A stretch of 64,000 nucleotides of DNA from Gigaspora rosea (lineage: Eukaryota > Glomeromycota > Glomeromycetes > Diversisporales > Gigasporaceae), in the NCBI GenBank assembly GCA_003550325.1, contig QKWP01000026.1, positions 537,958-601,957 on the forward strand, in the 5' to 3' direction. The position numbers and the translations under genes were made by a program. Positions 1-10,757 of this stretch are shown one piece after another. Below the pieces are notes generated by a model, which saw only the letters and a program-made list of their open reading frames with translations, had not been told where the DNA came from and searched no databases. The stretch's first letter is position 1. The number at the start of each line of letters is the position of its first letter.

Positions 1-780
1 TAGTGTTCCAGAATTTATGAAAACAGCTATAATTTATAGGATGCAGATATTTATAATTTATTAGACATTTATTATTAAAAGAATATATATTTATGATTTC
101 TTTATTTAAGGATAGTTTTGGAGTGCATATATTAGATACCTTAGATGATAAACAGGGGGTGAGACCAACCCTTTATATACATTCTCATTTCTTATAATAC
201 CTACACTAAACTCATATTTGCGTGGGTAATACAAATTCCTAGAGAGAAAATAGTGCAAAGTTTGACTATTTCAGATCAGCCTGACAAAGAATCCCAACAC
301 TCGCAAAAAAAGAAAAAAGCGAAATATGCAAAAACTAATGTTTAAATCGATTTTGGTGCACTAATTAAAAATGATGGGAATGAAATTTACATATAGCAAA
401 CATTACTCCAACTCTATAGTCTCTAACATTAAAGCTCTAACTCTGAATTTTTATTACCGTACTTAGTTTATTTACAAAATTAGTTTTGCTATTATCCATA
501 CAAATAAGTAAAATGACTATAATGGTAAGATAAGATAAAAATTTTTTATTACACAATATATAAAAATATAGGTTCTCTATTTAAACAAGCTCTAGCATTA
601 TATACTCAAACTTCAATACCTATAACAAAACCTCTAGTCTAGGACTAATTATTTGTACCTGTACCAATCATTTCCTAACCTGCCAAATATATCCGAAACT
701 GCACACTGCCTACTACATAAAACTACAAACATAAAAAAGTTAGTTAACATATGCTTATATAGCTAAAAAGAGAATTGGGC
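1..780. other. Intergenic AT-rich stretch, no gene seen
   Basis: No convincing reading frame or RNA is visible. Around 275-400 there is a degraded fragment (GATCAGCCTGACAAAGAA) resembling the interior of the CGTCTAAAGCC miniature elements found at 7809, 49875 and 58188. The window begins with TAGTGTTCC, which could be the end of a hAT-type element cut by the window edge; this is a guess from the TAGNG start only. Confidence 0.4.
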
Positions 781-797
781 ATTATCTACTTCTGGTC

Positions 798-920
798 CTT
801 GCACTGCTATTGCAGCCACGGAGATTAACTTACCACTAATAAGGTTCTTGCACTGCCACTGCAACTACAGAGCCTAACTTACTACTAATAAAGTTTTTGC
901 ACTGCCACTGCAGCTGTGGA
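798..920. repeat. 49-bp tandem repeat, about 2.5 copies
   Basis: The phrase GCACTGCYAYTGCA recurs at about 801, 850 and 899, giving a 49-bp period. Each copy carries an inverted TGCA...TGCA core followed by an ACTAATAA spacer. No function is evident. Confidence 0.7.
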
Positions 921-940
921 GTCTATTGCAAAGACTTATA

Positions 941-1272
941 TTGAATTAAATAAATAGAATGCAACAGTGATGTTGGCTAGACTTCCAGTAGATTGACAAC
1001 AAAAAAAAAGATATTTTATGAATGTTCCAATTTATGGCTCTACTACTTAGGTATAGAACAAGACATTTCAGCGAAAAAAGCAATAAAAATTACCTAGAAT
1101 ACCCAAAAGAGTTTGAATTAAATAAATAGAATGCAACAGTGAAATTGGATAGATTTCCAGTAGATAGACAACAAAAAAAAATATTTTATGAATGTTCCTA
1201 CTACTCAGGTATAGAATAAGGCATTTTAGTGAATAAAGCATTAAAAATTACCAGAATGCCCAAAAGAGTTTA
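941..1272. repeat. Tandem duplication of about 170 bp, two copies
   Basis: The block starting GAATTAAATAAATAGAATGC occurs at about 942 and again at about 1114. Both copies continue with CTTCCAGTAGAT-like, ATATTTTATGAATGTTCC and CCCAAAAGAGTTT segments. The copies differ by substitutions and a short deletion in the second. The second copy ends exactly where the TTTCAG-word element begins. Confidence 0.75.
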
Positions 1273-2016
1273 CCCCAGTATTTCATATAAAGCCTTCACC
1301 AAAGCCAACCCATTTTGGCACTGAGTTTTAGTATCATCTAAAATCTGTAATTTCCAAAATTTCTGAAACTTCTGAAATAGCTGAAATCTTCAAAATTGGT
1401 TAAACTCTCTGAAACTAGGCAAAGAAAAACTTCCAAAACTTCTAAAACCTCTGAAATAGTGCAAAACTTTATGAAACTGAAACTTAGCAAATAAAAAAAA
1501 TCATAATCTGCAAACTTAAGAACCTTTTTTAAAAAAAATAAAAAAAAAGTTATCCACAAATTTGATGAATATTTTATAAATAAAAAAAATAAAATCTGAA
1601 TATTCAGAACCTAGCAAATAAAAATAAGTCAAATGTAATTTTATGCTTATTTATGCTTGCTATTTCACAAGATAAGGATTCTTGTGATTTTATAGCTATT
1701 GGTTTCTGAAGCCAGTTTAAAGGCCACTTCTTTTTATGGCATAAATCTGAATTTTAAGATTCTAACTATTTCTGAAATCTGTTAATACTTATTTTCCTAT
1801 CATTTTTATAAAATTTAGTGGTTAGTGGTTTTAGAAATTTTGCAATATTCACCAATTTTGGAGGTTTTCAAAAATTTGGAAGCTTTGACCAATTTTGGAG
1901 GCTTTAGAAGTTTCAGATTTGGCTTCTGGCAAAACTAGGTTTCAGAGGTTTCAGAAGTTTCATCTACCCAAAACTAAAAGTTTCAGCTGAAATACTGGTT
2001 TCAACCCTGGGAACAT
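1273..2016. mobile_element. Probable nonautonomous element with TTTCAGAAGTTTCAG word at both ends
   Basis: The ends show an inverted match around CAGTATTTCA (about 1278) and TGAAATACTG (about 1998). Inside, the left part is full of CTTCTGAAATCTCTGAAA-type words and the right part of their reverse complements (TTTCAGAGGTTTCAGAAGTT). This resembles the word-iterated hAT-type elements elsewhere in the window, but no clean 8-bp target duplication could be found, so the boundaries are approximate. The short ORF at 1338-1559 is a by-product of the word repeats. Confidence 0.45.
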
Positions 2017-2458
2017 TATGGTATAGGAGTAAAATAATATAGAAACTTGCATATAGTTTTCTAAGGGGAACACAGACTGTAGCTCCTCAAACAACAGTAG
2101 ATAAAATCCTCATGTTAGTAAACATGCAGCAAATATTAGTGACAAAAAACCAGACACAATTATGTGGGTATACATGGTAGCCATACATCAAATTTGGTGC
2201 TGCTTTATGCATACATAATGGAGTAAGGAGCACGTCTCAGAACCCTTATCTCCTTTGTGATTAAGAATAGAATAGGTAGAGAGGTTAAAGCTCTGAAACA
2301 TCAATGAATAGTAGAGATAAAGTAAAAGAAATCCTACTTAAAATGTTAAAACTAAACACAACAAATAATTAATTATATTATCTTTAAATTTTCTTGTACA
2401 TATTTAAAATTTCATTAGCTTGTACCAAGTAAAGAATTCCTTTGTTTTCAAATAAATA
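2017..2458. other. Intergenic, nothing recognised
   Basis: AT-rich sequence without a supported reading frame, RNA or clear repeat. Confidence 0.4.
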
Positions 2459-3144
2459 CAGTCTGATCTCTATAAGCACCCAATATCGTGCAATTGGCTT
2501 AAATATAGTAAAAAATCTCATTATAGTCACAAATTACTTACAATTGCTATCACCATAAAAATTTAATTTTTTTATCAAGTTTATTAATAATAAACCTTCA
2601 TTATAATCAATTTTTAACCTAAATATGGATTATAAAATCTGATTGACCAATATTCATATTGTGTATATTTAAAATTTTATATTAAAAATTCTTAAAGGTT
2701 TGACAGAAAATAATTTTGATGATTTAGATAAAGCAACCATAATGTTCATCTCGATGAGACGATTCTAATGAGCCCAATATCGTTAAAATCCAATTACAAA
2801 TTTCTGAGATCATTAAGGATTTGTGTTACTTTGTGTTTATTAAATTTGAACATATGAGTGCATCATTAATGATCTCAGGATTTTGTAATTAGATTTGGAT
2901 AATTTTAGACATTTTAGAATCATCTCATTGTGTGAACACTTGGTAGTCATTTCATCCAAATTGGGCAACTTGATCAACTATCAAATATTTTAAATTTTTT
3001 AATAATATTTCAAATATGCGCAAATATGTTGCTTATTGGCCTTTGGTCATGAGACCATGACATGGTATATATTTATAGTCACACCTCTATACAATTACCA
3101 CAATAGGGCGCGACCAACCTGTGATTATAGAGAGGTCAGACTGA
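2459..3144. mobile_element. Tc1/mariner-like nonautonomous element, copy 1
   Basis: The termini are inverted: CAGTCTGATCTCTATAAG on the left, and the right end reads CTTGTGATTATAGAGAGGT-like sequence ending CAGACTG. A second, same-orientation copy lies at 13310-14061 and shares interior blocks such as GTTCATCTCGATRAGACGAT and TGAGACCATGACATGG-like sequence. The flanks read AATA on both sides, compatible with a TA target site. It has no coding capacity, so a transposase would have to act in trans. The Tc1/mariner assignment is an inference from the TA-rich target and the CAGTC end. Confidence 0.75.
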
Positions 3145-4243
3145 ATATATTTATTTAGTTATTTTCAATATTTGATGTTTTATAAATTTTTAAAAAGTGG
3201 GTAAAAAATTTGTCACCATCCCTTACACACTATACAATGTGCATGCATGTTATTTTAAAATAAGTTAAATTCAGAAAATTGATCATTATTTTGAATATTG
3301 CATCTAAAATAATGTACAGGTCAATAAATTAACAGTTAATGTGCAGGTGGCATTATTTCGTGCTTGATAGCGAGAGTTCACTATAGCGAGTTACCATAAC
3401 AAGAGTCCATTATAGTGAGAGTTTATTATAACGAGAGTTCACTATAGCAAGCGAATTGTATTACCATTGAATTGTATTTTAGAAAATCCTTAAAATACAC
3501 TGTTTAGGGTTGATGGGCAGATATAAATTTAATTGTCACCATGGTGCACAATTAGTGAATACTATATAAAATTTAATTAAAATTATATCTGCAACAGCAA
3601 TCCTAATCCTGTTGTTGTTGTTGTTATTAACTTGGTTCTTAATTTTAATTTTAGTTTAGAGTTAGGGTGGTTAGGGTTAGTTAGCACGTAATTCGTTTTT
3701 CAAATTTACTTTATTTATTTTGGCTATAGGTTAAATCTATACCTGACATATTTTAAAAATGCCCATAATAATAATTTTGACCGGTCGGTTAAGCCCTTCT
3801 GACCGGCCAATATCGTTATGATTAATAATTATTCATAGCGGTTATAACATAGCCGAACCACATTTTCATTCTTAACATTCTTTAGATTGATTACTAATTT
3901 TTAATTGTAAGCCAACATATCTCTCATATATTATTTTTTTTTCTTTGATTAGTACATGCTTCTAATATTTGATCAAAAGTTTAGCAAGCCAACGAATGAA
4001 TATTTATATTAGCATAATTGTTAAATAAGAAAAATTCTGATTATACTTAAATTTGTTAACTTTTTCAATACTGATACAGTACAAACTTGGTCACATGCAT
4101 ATCAGAGTTGGAAGGTTCAGCAATACGCATTAAAATATATAATATGGTAATTAGTAATACAATTTTCTTTTATTTTATTCTTTTATTTGAATACTGTAGT
4201 ATTTATTAACAAGTTACTGTTAGATAATATATCTATATATTAT
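3145..4243. other. Intergenic with TATAACGAGAG motif repeats and a GACCGGTC palindrome
   Basis: Between about 3358 and 3455 the words ACTATAGCGAGAG and TATAACGAGAGTTCACTATA alternate; the same words form the ends of the 200-bp element at 9598-9797, so this is probably a degraded relative. Around 3778-3815 GACCGGTCGG and GACCGGCC form a small hyphenated palindrome. A GTT trinucleotide run lies near 3611. No gene is seen. Confidence 0.5.
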
Positions 4244-6611
4244 TCACCACGGTAGCTTAGTGTGATTGACTAATTTTGATTTGCGTTTTTTTAACAGTTT
4301 TCCGTGTTGGCTATAAAGAGTATTAGTTTCCACCGGGGTGATTGCATTGCTTGGTTTAATGTCTAATGAACTGTTTATATCGGAAATTGCATGTCTGTAT
4401 ACACCTAGCATATAATAAGATATTCCTTTTTGTTTTAATGTGAAAGTATCGTTTGGTTCAATATCCAGTGAATCGTCTAAATCTGAAATTGATTGAATAT
4501 AATTATTCATCATACGATAAATTACTCCACGATTCCTTAATGCAAACGCATTTTTAGGTTCAATATCTATTGATTTATTTAAGTCCATCAATGCTTCTTC
4601 GTATCTGTTCAACATTCTATAAGTTGCCCACGATTGCTTAATGCAAATGCACTATTCGGTTCAATTTTTAATGATTCATTTAAATCTGAGAGTGCATCGT
4701 CATATTTGTTCATTAATCTGTAAATTTCTCCACGCTTACTTAATGCAAGTGCATTATTTTGTTTAAGTTTTATTAACCTATCTAAATCTGAAAGTGCGTC
4801 TTTATATCTGTACATAATTCGATAAGTAGCTCCACGATTAATTAATGAAAACACATTATTTGGTTCAATTTTCAATGATTTGTCTAAATCCAAAAGCGCT
4901 TCTTCGTACTTATTCATTGTTAGATAAGTTGCTCCACGATTGCTTAGTGCAAATAAATTATTTGGATTAATTTTTAATGATTCATTTAAATCTAAAAGTG
5001 CATCTTCGTATCTGTTTATTACTCGATAAGTTGCTCCGCGGCTATTCAATGAAAATGAATTACATAATTTTAGTTGTAATGATTTATTTAAATCTAAAAG
5101 TGCTTCTTTATATTTACATTTTAATCGATGGATTTCGCCACGATTATTTAATGCAAATATATTATATGGATTAATTTTTAATAAATTATTTAAATCTAAA
5201 TAAGCTTCATCATGCCTATTTATCATTAGATAGATCTCTATTCGATAACTTAACGTGAATGTATCATTCGGTTCAATTATTAATGATAAGTTTAAATCTG
5301 AAAGCGCTTCTTCATATTTGTTTATCATTTTGTAAGTTATTCCACGATTACTTAAAGCAATTGCATTATTTGGGTCAATTTTTAATGATCTATTTAAATC
5401 CGAAAACGCATTTTCATATTTTTTCATCATTCTATAAGTTGTCCCACGATTGCTTAGAGTATATGCATTATTTGGTTCAATTTTCAACGCTTTATTTATA
5501 TCTGAAAGCGATTGTTGATATTTATGCATTGTTCGGTAAATTACTCCACAATTATTCAATACAAATACATTATTTGGATTAAGCTTTAATAGTTCATTAA
5601 AGTCTGAAAGTGACTTTTCAAAATTGTTTATCTTTTGATGAACTATTCCACGAATATTTAATGCAAAGGGATTATTTGATTTGATTTTTAATGATTTGTC
5701 TAAATCAACAAGCGCATTTTTGTAGTTTTTAATCATATAATAAGTAGCACCACGGTTGCTCAATGCAAATACATTATTTGGTTCAATTTTTAACGACTTA
5801 TTTAAAACTGAAAAAGCTTCTTTAAATTTGTTTTAAATTCTATAAATTGCTCCACGATTACTTAATGCAAGCGGATTATATGGGTTAATATCCAGAGATT
5901 TATTTAAATCTAAGAGTGCTTCATCATTTCTGTTCATAATTCTATAAATGACTCCACGATTACTTAGTGCAAGCTCATTATATGGGTTAATATTCAGAGA
6001 TTTATTTAAATTTAAGAGTGCCCCATCATGTCTGTTCATACTTCTATAAATTGCTCCACGTTTACATAATGCAAATGCGTTGTCTGAATCAACTTTTAAT
6101 AATTTATTTATATCTAAAAGTTCCTTTTTATACTTTTTCATCATGCAAATATCATTTAGTTCAATTTCTGATGACTTGTTTGAACTTAAAAAAGATATGT
6201 ATTTGTATATGTAACAGTCATCTGAGTTAGAAATAAGGTTAGAAAAAATTAATTTAGTTAATCGACTCTTTTTATAGTTAGGAAATATACTCTGATAAAG
6301 CGAATGCATAATATTGTAGTAGTACACTGATGTAAAATAAAGGTTCAGAACAAATTACATTAAATTTTTTCGATAAAGTGATTCTTGAGCCATCCGCTAT
6401 ATCGAATGTCGTTACAAATTTTAAGGTAAATGTTTAAGATAGTAATATTCTTACCTGCACCTTCTTGTGTTTGCTCCAAGATCAATTTTCGAAGGGATTT
6501 ACTATTTCTTTCTTTTGATACCTCATATATTGCTTGCAAATACTCAGGAATTTTTTCCAGAGATTCTTCAATGGCTTTTGTATAAGCCCATTCTAGAATT
6601 TCATCATTCAA
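4244..6611 (-). pseudogene. TPR-repeat protein, about 16-17 repeats, broken twice
   Basis: This minus-strand gene encodes tandem 34-residue tetratricopeptide repeats (consensus like N-RG--YR-MNKYEEAL-DLN-SL-IEPNN-FAL), a helical scaffold for protein-protein contacts. Exon 1 (6611 back to 6455; frame open to about 6734 but with no in-frame ATG) ends in a good donor GTAAGA. Splicing to the ATCAG acceptor at 6327 joins the frames in phase and leads into the repeats. Two breaks follow: an in-frame TAA at about 5843, in a position where sister repeats carry Met-Asn, and a one-base deletion at about 4628 that ends the frame early unless read through. The reading resumes perfectly after both, so decay is recent or one break is an assembly error. 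The true N-terminus is not visible. DNA period is 102 bp. Partner proteins cannot be predicted. Confidence 0.85.
6327..6454 (-). other. Predicted intron of the TPR gene
   Basis: The donor GCAG|GTAAGA and acceptor TTTTACATCAG|TG delimit 128 bp. Splicing restores a continuous frame: phase 1 on both sides gives a Val codon. The length and signals suit short fungal introns. Confidence 0.65.
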
Positions 6612-7634
6612 GCCTGATACACACCCTAATGTCGCGCAGCTACCGCAGCTTGGAGACGGTGAACGGATTTCATAAGTAGGATCGAAAGGATCGAAAGGAT
6701 CGAATGATGGTGAATGGATACGGTAAATATGTCATCTTGAAGAATATCGATTGAATATAAATAGCATTAAATTAATTATAAATAATCCGAGCAATAATTC
6801 TATTTAATTAATTTAACTATATACATTTCGTTCCAAGAATATACTCCAACTTTTTGTAAGGTTTTTCATAAAATTTATCAGAATACCTATAAACCTCTAT
6901 AGTAGAAAATTGAAAATAGAAAATTGTGAAATATATAATTTTATAAATTACATAATGATATAAGCTGTAAGAGCATAAGAGCAAAATAAGATTAAAATCA
7001 CTCACTTATATCCATCGCTTTCATATCTATTTCTTCTGGGAATTTTGCAATATAATCATTCGTAAATGGTGGTGCTCAAGAAATTTTTGATCATCCACTA
7101 GCTTATACCCTAGCTTATCAAAAAAGGCCTTGCTAGAGGAAAAACCATTAGAAATCTCAAATATTTAAAGTAGAATTTATAACAATAACCGGATAAAAAA
7201 TATATATACTAACCTCGCAACATCAAAGCCAATCCTTGAAGTAAAAACCTTTGAATTTATATTTATTTTAGGTTTCGCATCATCAGAATCAATAGAATTC
7301 ATGAAATGGTGACTGTATTTGATAAAGTTTCGAGAGTGTCAGAGAGATTTATTGTAGGCTCATTGTCGACACCATTAGTTTTTCTTGCAAGAAGAGAATA
7401 GGTAGGAATGAGCCTTATTTTTTGCAAGTCATCAAAGATTTGAATATCAATGAAAGGCTCATGAATCACAACATTCACAGTAAAATTACAACAACAGCAT
7501 TGGGAAACTATATTTGTCTTTGTTGAAATTGTGGTATGGAGATGATGTAAGTAGTTTTCTTGATTAGCAACACATATGCCATGTTCAACATTTATTTGGC
7601 TAATAGTCTCTTTCATTGGTAGTGATGTGATCAA

Positions 7635-8325
7635 CCCTATGAGAAAAGTGGTCCGGGTGTTGGTACGGGTTGGCACGGGGTTGTCTGGATAGGCACGTGT
7701 CACGTGGCACATAAAGGAATGAAACACGAACCAAAACGTGACAGAATGGCACGTATATTACATTTTACGGTAATGATACGTGTATTGGGTGGCACGTATA
7801 AGCAGGATCGTCTACAGCCGTGTGCAGTCACGTGACATAGAGCCAATAAAATTGGTTGTTTTGATTGACACGGATCAGCCCGACGAAGAAAAGTGAAAAA
7901 AAAGTGAAAACCGTCAAAAATACAAGAAACGAGTACCTAAACCTACCTTGGGTTATTAACAAAAAATGTCGGGGAGCCAATTTTACCATAAAGTCTAATC
8001 TCATCCTAATCCTACACTTACCCTTACTCAAACCCTAATCAAAAAGTCAAAAACATATGACCGCACACAGCTTTAGACGTTGCCTGTTCAAGCACGTTAT
8101 ATTACGTGTAATTACCCGTGCCAAAACCCGGCGTTTTGGTTTAGTAAAGTGCAGCAAAACCCGGTCCATTTACGGTCCAAAATGTCTGGGTAAACAGTCC
8201 AATTCAGACCAATTCAACGTGCCAACACGGACACAGACGTACAAACCCGGACATCCGGCCGTGCCGCACTTGACCATGTCTCTCCGTAGAAACACATGCC
8301 CACACGGGCCACTTTTTTTATAGGG
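7635..8325. mobile_element. Nonautonomous element with CCCTATRAGAAAAGTGG ends and 3-bp duplication, copy 1
   Basis: The terminal inverted repeat is CCCTATGAGAAAAGTGG on the left and CCCTATAAAAAAAGTGG (reverse complement) on the right. The flanking CAA at 7632-7634 and 8326-8328 is a 3-bp target duplication. The interior is rich in GGCACGTG-type words. It carries a nested CGTCTAAAGCC element (7809-8079). A sister copy at 8797-9511 is also flanked by a 3-bp duplication (CTA). A 3-bp duplication is typical of PIF/Harbinger and CACTA superfamilies, but the ends fit neither well. It has inserted into the coding sequence of the zinc-finger gene. Confidence 0.85.
7809..8079. mobile_element. CGTCTAAAGCC miniature element, copy 1
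   Basis: The ends read CGTCTACAGCCGTGTGCAG and, inverted, CGTCTAAAGCTGTGTGCGG. The interior GGATCAGCCCGACGAAG, CCCGACATTT-type and ACCCTAATC segments recur at 49875-50164 and, truncated, at 58188-58395. It is nested inside the 3-bp-duplication element. Confidence 0.75.
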
Positions 8326-8427
8326 CAACGTAAATCGTTTGCGACACTTCTTACATATTAAACCAGTCTCGGACCCGTCAACAAAATACTTGGATAAAAA
8401 AAATTCGTGAATGTGTTTTGTCTTCAT

Positions 8428-8745
8428 TGCAATAATTCACCAACGTGGTAAGCCAAGAGTGCGGAGTCTTTGCGCACCCTGCAAACCCAATCATGCTAGT
8501 GGACTCGAACGAGGAAGTTTGGCGGGGATGGAGTCTGAATAGAATAATCAGTACTTACGCTAATAATTAAATTTAGAAAGACCTTACTATAAATATATCC
8601 TATCTTTATTCGCCTATGATTTCGGAAAAACTTTCCGACTGAAAAATTAGGAATGATCAGTGATCATTGTGATTTTCCTTTTGAATTCTAAAATATAAGG
8701 CGTCAGTATATAATACTTAAGAGTATGACATAAGATCCTAATATG
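8428..8745. other. Intergenic, slightly GC-richer flank of the zinc-finger gene
   Basis: From about 8435 to 8535 the composition is less AT-rich than its surroundings and could hold an upstream exon of the minus-strand gene, but no frame with splice sites could be established. The rest is AT-rich. Confidence 0.3.
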
Positions 8746-8796
8746 TAGTGATTTAAACCACATGGGCGACTAAATCATCAGCTAAGCAGCTGGCTA

Positions 8797-9511
8797 CCCT
8801 ATAAGAAAAGTGTTCTGGGATCGCACAGAAAAACAGTGTATAGGCACGTGGTCAAGTGGCATGTGCTATGGGTCAGGTTTGCACGTGCATGGTTCGAGTA
8901 AGCACAGGAATCATTGATCCGTATACACGTGCCAATTTAACGTGAAATCATGTAAATCGTCCGTGCCTTTTGTAGCAGTTTACTACGCCAATTGACACGT
9001 GCGATGGCATGTGAGTGGAACGGTAAGTAAATATAAATTTATAGTCCACTTTCCAATAGACATTTTATTAGAAGAGGACCAGATAATAGTTGAAGTATGT
9101 ACATATTTGGAAGCTAAAGCAACTGCAAATGTGTAAAATCTTGCTTCCTTAAGATACCAGAGCAGGCTTACTTGCGAGTTTTTTGAGATATTGCATCTTT
9201 TTTAAAAAAAAAATTGGTTGTGATCTTTCGTTCTTATAGTACTCTGTAAACGAGCCAGCACGTGTCATTTTTAACATGTGCCATTCCATATAATTTGACG
9301 TACCATCACGTACAACGTGCATATGCGTGCCACCGAATGCGAGCCATTCTGTGAGACGTAATATAACGTGCCACCCCATTACCATAGTATCCGTGTCATT
9401 TTTAATCATGCCATTCCGTAAAATGTGCCTATACATGCCACACGGTCCGTACCATCTCGTGCATATACACTGATTTCCTTTACTATACCCCGAACCACTT
9501 TTCTTATAGGG
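8797..9511. mobile_element. CCCTATAAGAAAAGTGG element, copy 2, nested
   Basis: The ends are CCCTATAAGAAAAGTGTTC and, inverted, CCCTATAAGAAAAGTGGTTC. A 3-bp CTA duplication (8794-8796, 9512-9514) flanks it. The interior is dense in CACGTG and GGCACGTG words, like copy 1 at 7635-8325. The short ORF at 9149-9436 lies wholly inside these repeats and is not considered a gene. Confidence 0.85.
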
Positions 9512-9597
9512 CTAGCCGCTAACTGTTGATTTGCATTCGGAATATTTTGGGATATTTGGTCTGTATTTTATGCTCATTTATTTTCCTTTTCGGAATA

Positions 9598-9797
9598 AAA
9601 GTTACTCTCGTTATAGTGAACTCTCGATATAGTAAAGACTAATTAAAAAAATCTCAATGTAGTTAAGCTAGGCTCAAAGCCAGTTTATATAAAATTCTCT
9701 CGATAAAGTGAATTCACTAATAAAACTCTCGTTATGATGAATTTTTTAAAATTTTTATTAATGGAATGGATCACTTCACTATAACGAGAGCGACTTG
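9598..9797. mobile_element. 200-bp TA-flanked miniature element
   Basis: The inverted ends are AAAGTTACTCTCGTTATAG and CAAGTCGCTCTCGTTATAG, immediately bordered by TA on each side, as expected for a Tc1/mariner-type miniature element. The GTTATAGTGAA word recurs at about 3400-3450. Confidence 0.8.
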
Positions 9798-10299
9798 TAT
9801 TCTTATAATAGTTAGATTAGCCAGCCGATCACATTACATCAGCTGGCTTAGCTGGCTAAGCCAGCTTAGCTGCGGCTTCCTTAGCCGGCCTAAATCACTA
9901 CTAATATGTTGATAAGTGTTACAATACCAATATAGTGATAGGACCCCGAAGGATACATATAATACTGAGATCTGGCTTTGTATAGACTTATATATAATTT
10001 TCCATATATCATATGTTTAAATTTGTATAACCAACTGGTAATTTTTTGAAAAGTTAGATGTTTATTTGTATAACAAAGACGATCTTTATAACAAGTACAA
10101 TCTTTTTTGTATAACGATACTATATATACATCGGGAAAATTTTTAAGTAGATATAAAACGATATACCGTATGTTGCAGCTACCTTTTTTTGCCGATTTTT
10201 AACAAAAAAAACCTGTGGGTAGCTTATTTACTATTTTAAGTAATTTAAAGCACAATAAAGGGTAGCTTATTTTTGAATACAAAACTTTAATAAGTAAAA

Positions 10300-10392
10300 T
10301 AAATAAATAAATATGCTGTAGACAATAAATAAATATGCTGTAGACGATAAATAAATATGTTATAAACAATAAATAAATATGCAGAAAAAAAT
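10300..10392. repeat. Short tandem repeat (AATAAATAAATATGCTGTAGAC)n variant
   Basis: About three to four copies of a 25-26-bp unit built on AATAAATAAATATG followed by CTGTAGAC or a variant. It lies inside the 9940-11067 element. Confidence 0.7.
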
Positions 10393-10434
10393 CGGGAGTA
10401 ACTTATAAAGCGATTTTTGGTCAATCGATTATAG

Positions 10435-10757
10435 TCGCTACATAGTAAAGTCTAAATTTTTACTAATCAAATCGATTAAAGTCGCATAAGTAACATTGTT
10501 TAGCAGATCAAAATACGCGTGCCCTGAAAATTTCATACAAATCGGAGAACTTATTATTATTTGACTTTTAATTTTTACGTTCAACGGTTTTTTTTTATAA
10601 AAAAAAATCCGTTGAAAGTAAAAATTAAAAGTCAAATAATAAAAAGTTCTTCGATTTGTATGAAATTTTCAGAGTACGCGTATTTTGATCTGCTGAACAA
10701 TGTTATTTATGCGACTTTAATCGATTTGCTTAGTAAAATTTAGACATTACTATGTAG
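10435..10757. repeat. Large imperfect palindrome, arms about 160 bp
   Basis: The two arms are reverse complements with scattered substitutions, meeting near 10596. Each arm encodes the same spurious short peptide (minus-strand 10438-10635, plus-strand 10561-10743), which is a consequence of the symmetry. The arm core GATCTGCTGAACAATGTTAT resembles GTGCTGAACAAGTTTACTTA found at 18063, 24265, 24583 and 24905. Confidence 0.9.

Larger units (their letters stand above)
7006..8427 (-). pseudogene. Zinc-finger protein, possibly N-terminal region of a Ubp2-like deubiquitinase, interrupted by a transposon
   Basis: The minus-strand frame begins at an ATG at 8427 and encodes a CKKC zinc pair, then meets the element at 7635-8325. 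Past the element the same frame resumes with a LHHLH stretch and a CCCCNF cysteine cluster. Removing the element and one TTG duplicate gives an uninterrupted reading. The order CxxC, LHHL, CxxCxF is what I associate with the N-terminal region of fungal Ubp2 ubiquitin hydrolases, which trim K63-linked chains with Rsp5; this is a recollection of family pattern, not an alignment. Further down the frame shifts by one base near 7303, continues through FFDKLGYKL, crosses an 81-bp intron (7133-7213, donor GTTAGT), and shifts again near 7073 to read a plausible continuation ending at a GTGAGT donor at 7005. The catalytic UCH domain is absent. It is a gene fragment or pseudogene; the family call is tentative. 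Confidence 0.5.
8746..9900. mobile_element. hAT-type nonautonomous element with GGCTAAGCC word
   Basis: The element begins TAGTGATTTA and ends TAAATCACTA. It is flanked by a perfect 8-bp duplication CTAATATG (8738-8745 and 9901-9908). The TAGNG start and 8-bp duplication are hallmarks of the hAT superfamily. Its ends are filled with CAGCTAAGCAGCTGGCTA and GGCTTAGCTGGCTAAGCCAG words. Two other elements are nested inside (8797-9511 and 9598-9797), so its original length was about 230 bp. Confidence 0.9.

Noticed and set aside
10438..10743. Two similar proteins on opposite strands
   Set aside because: They are mirror images produced by the palindrome.
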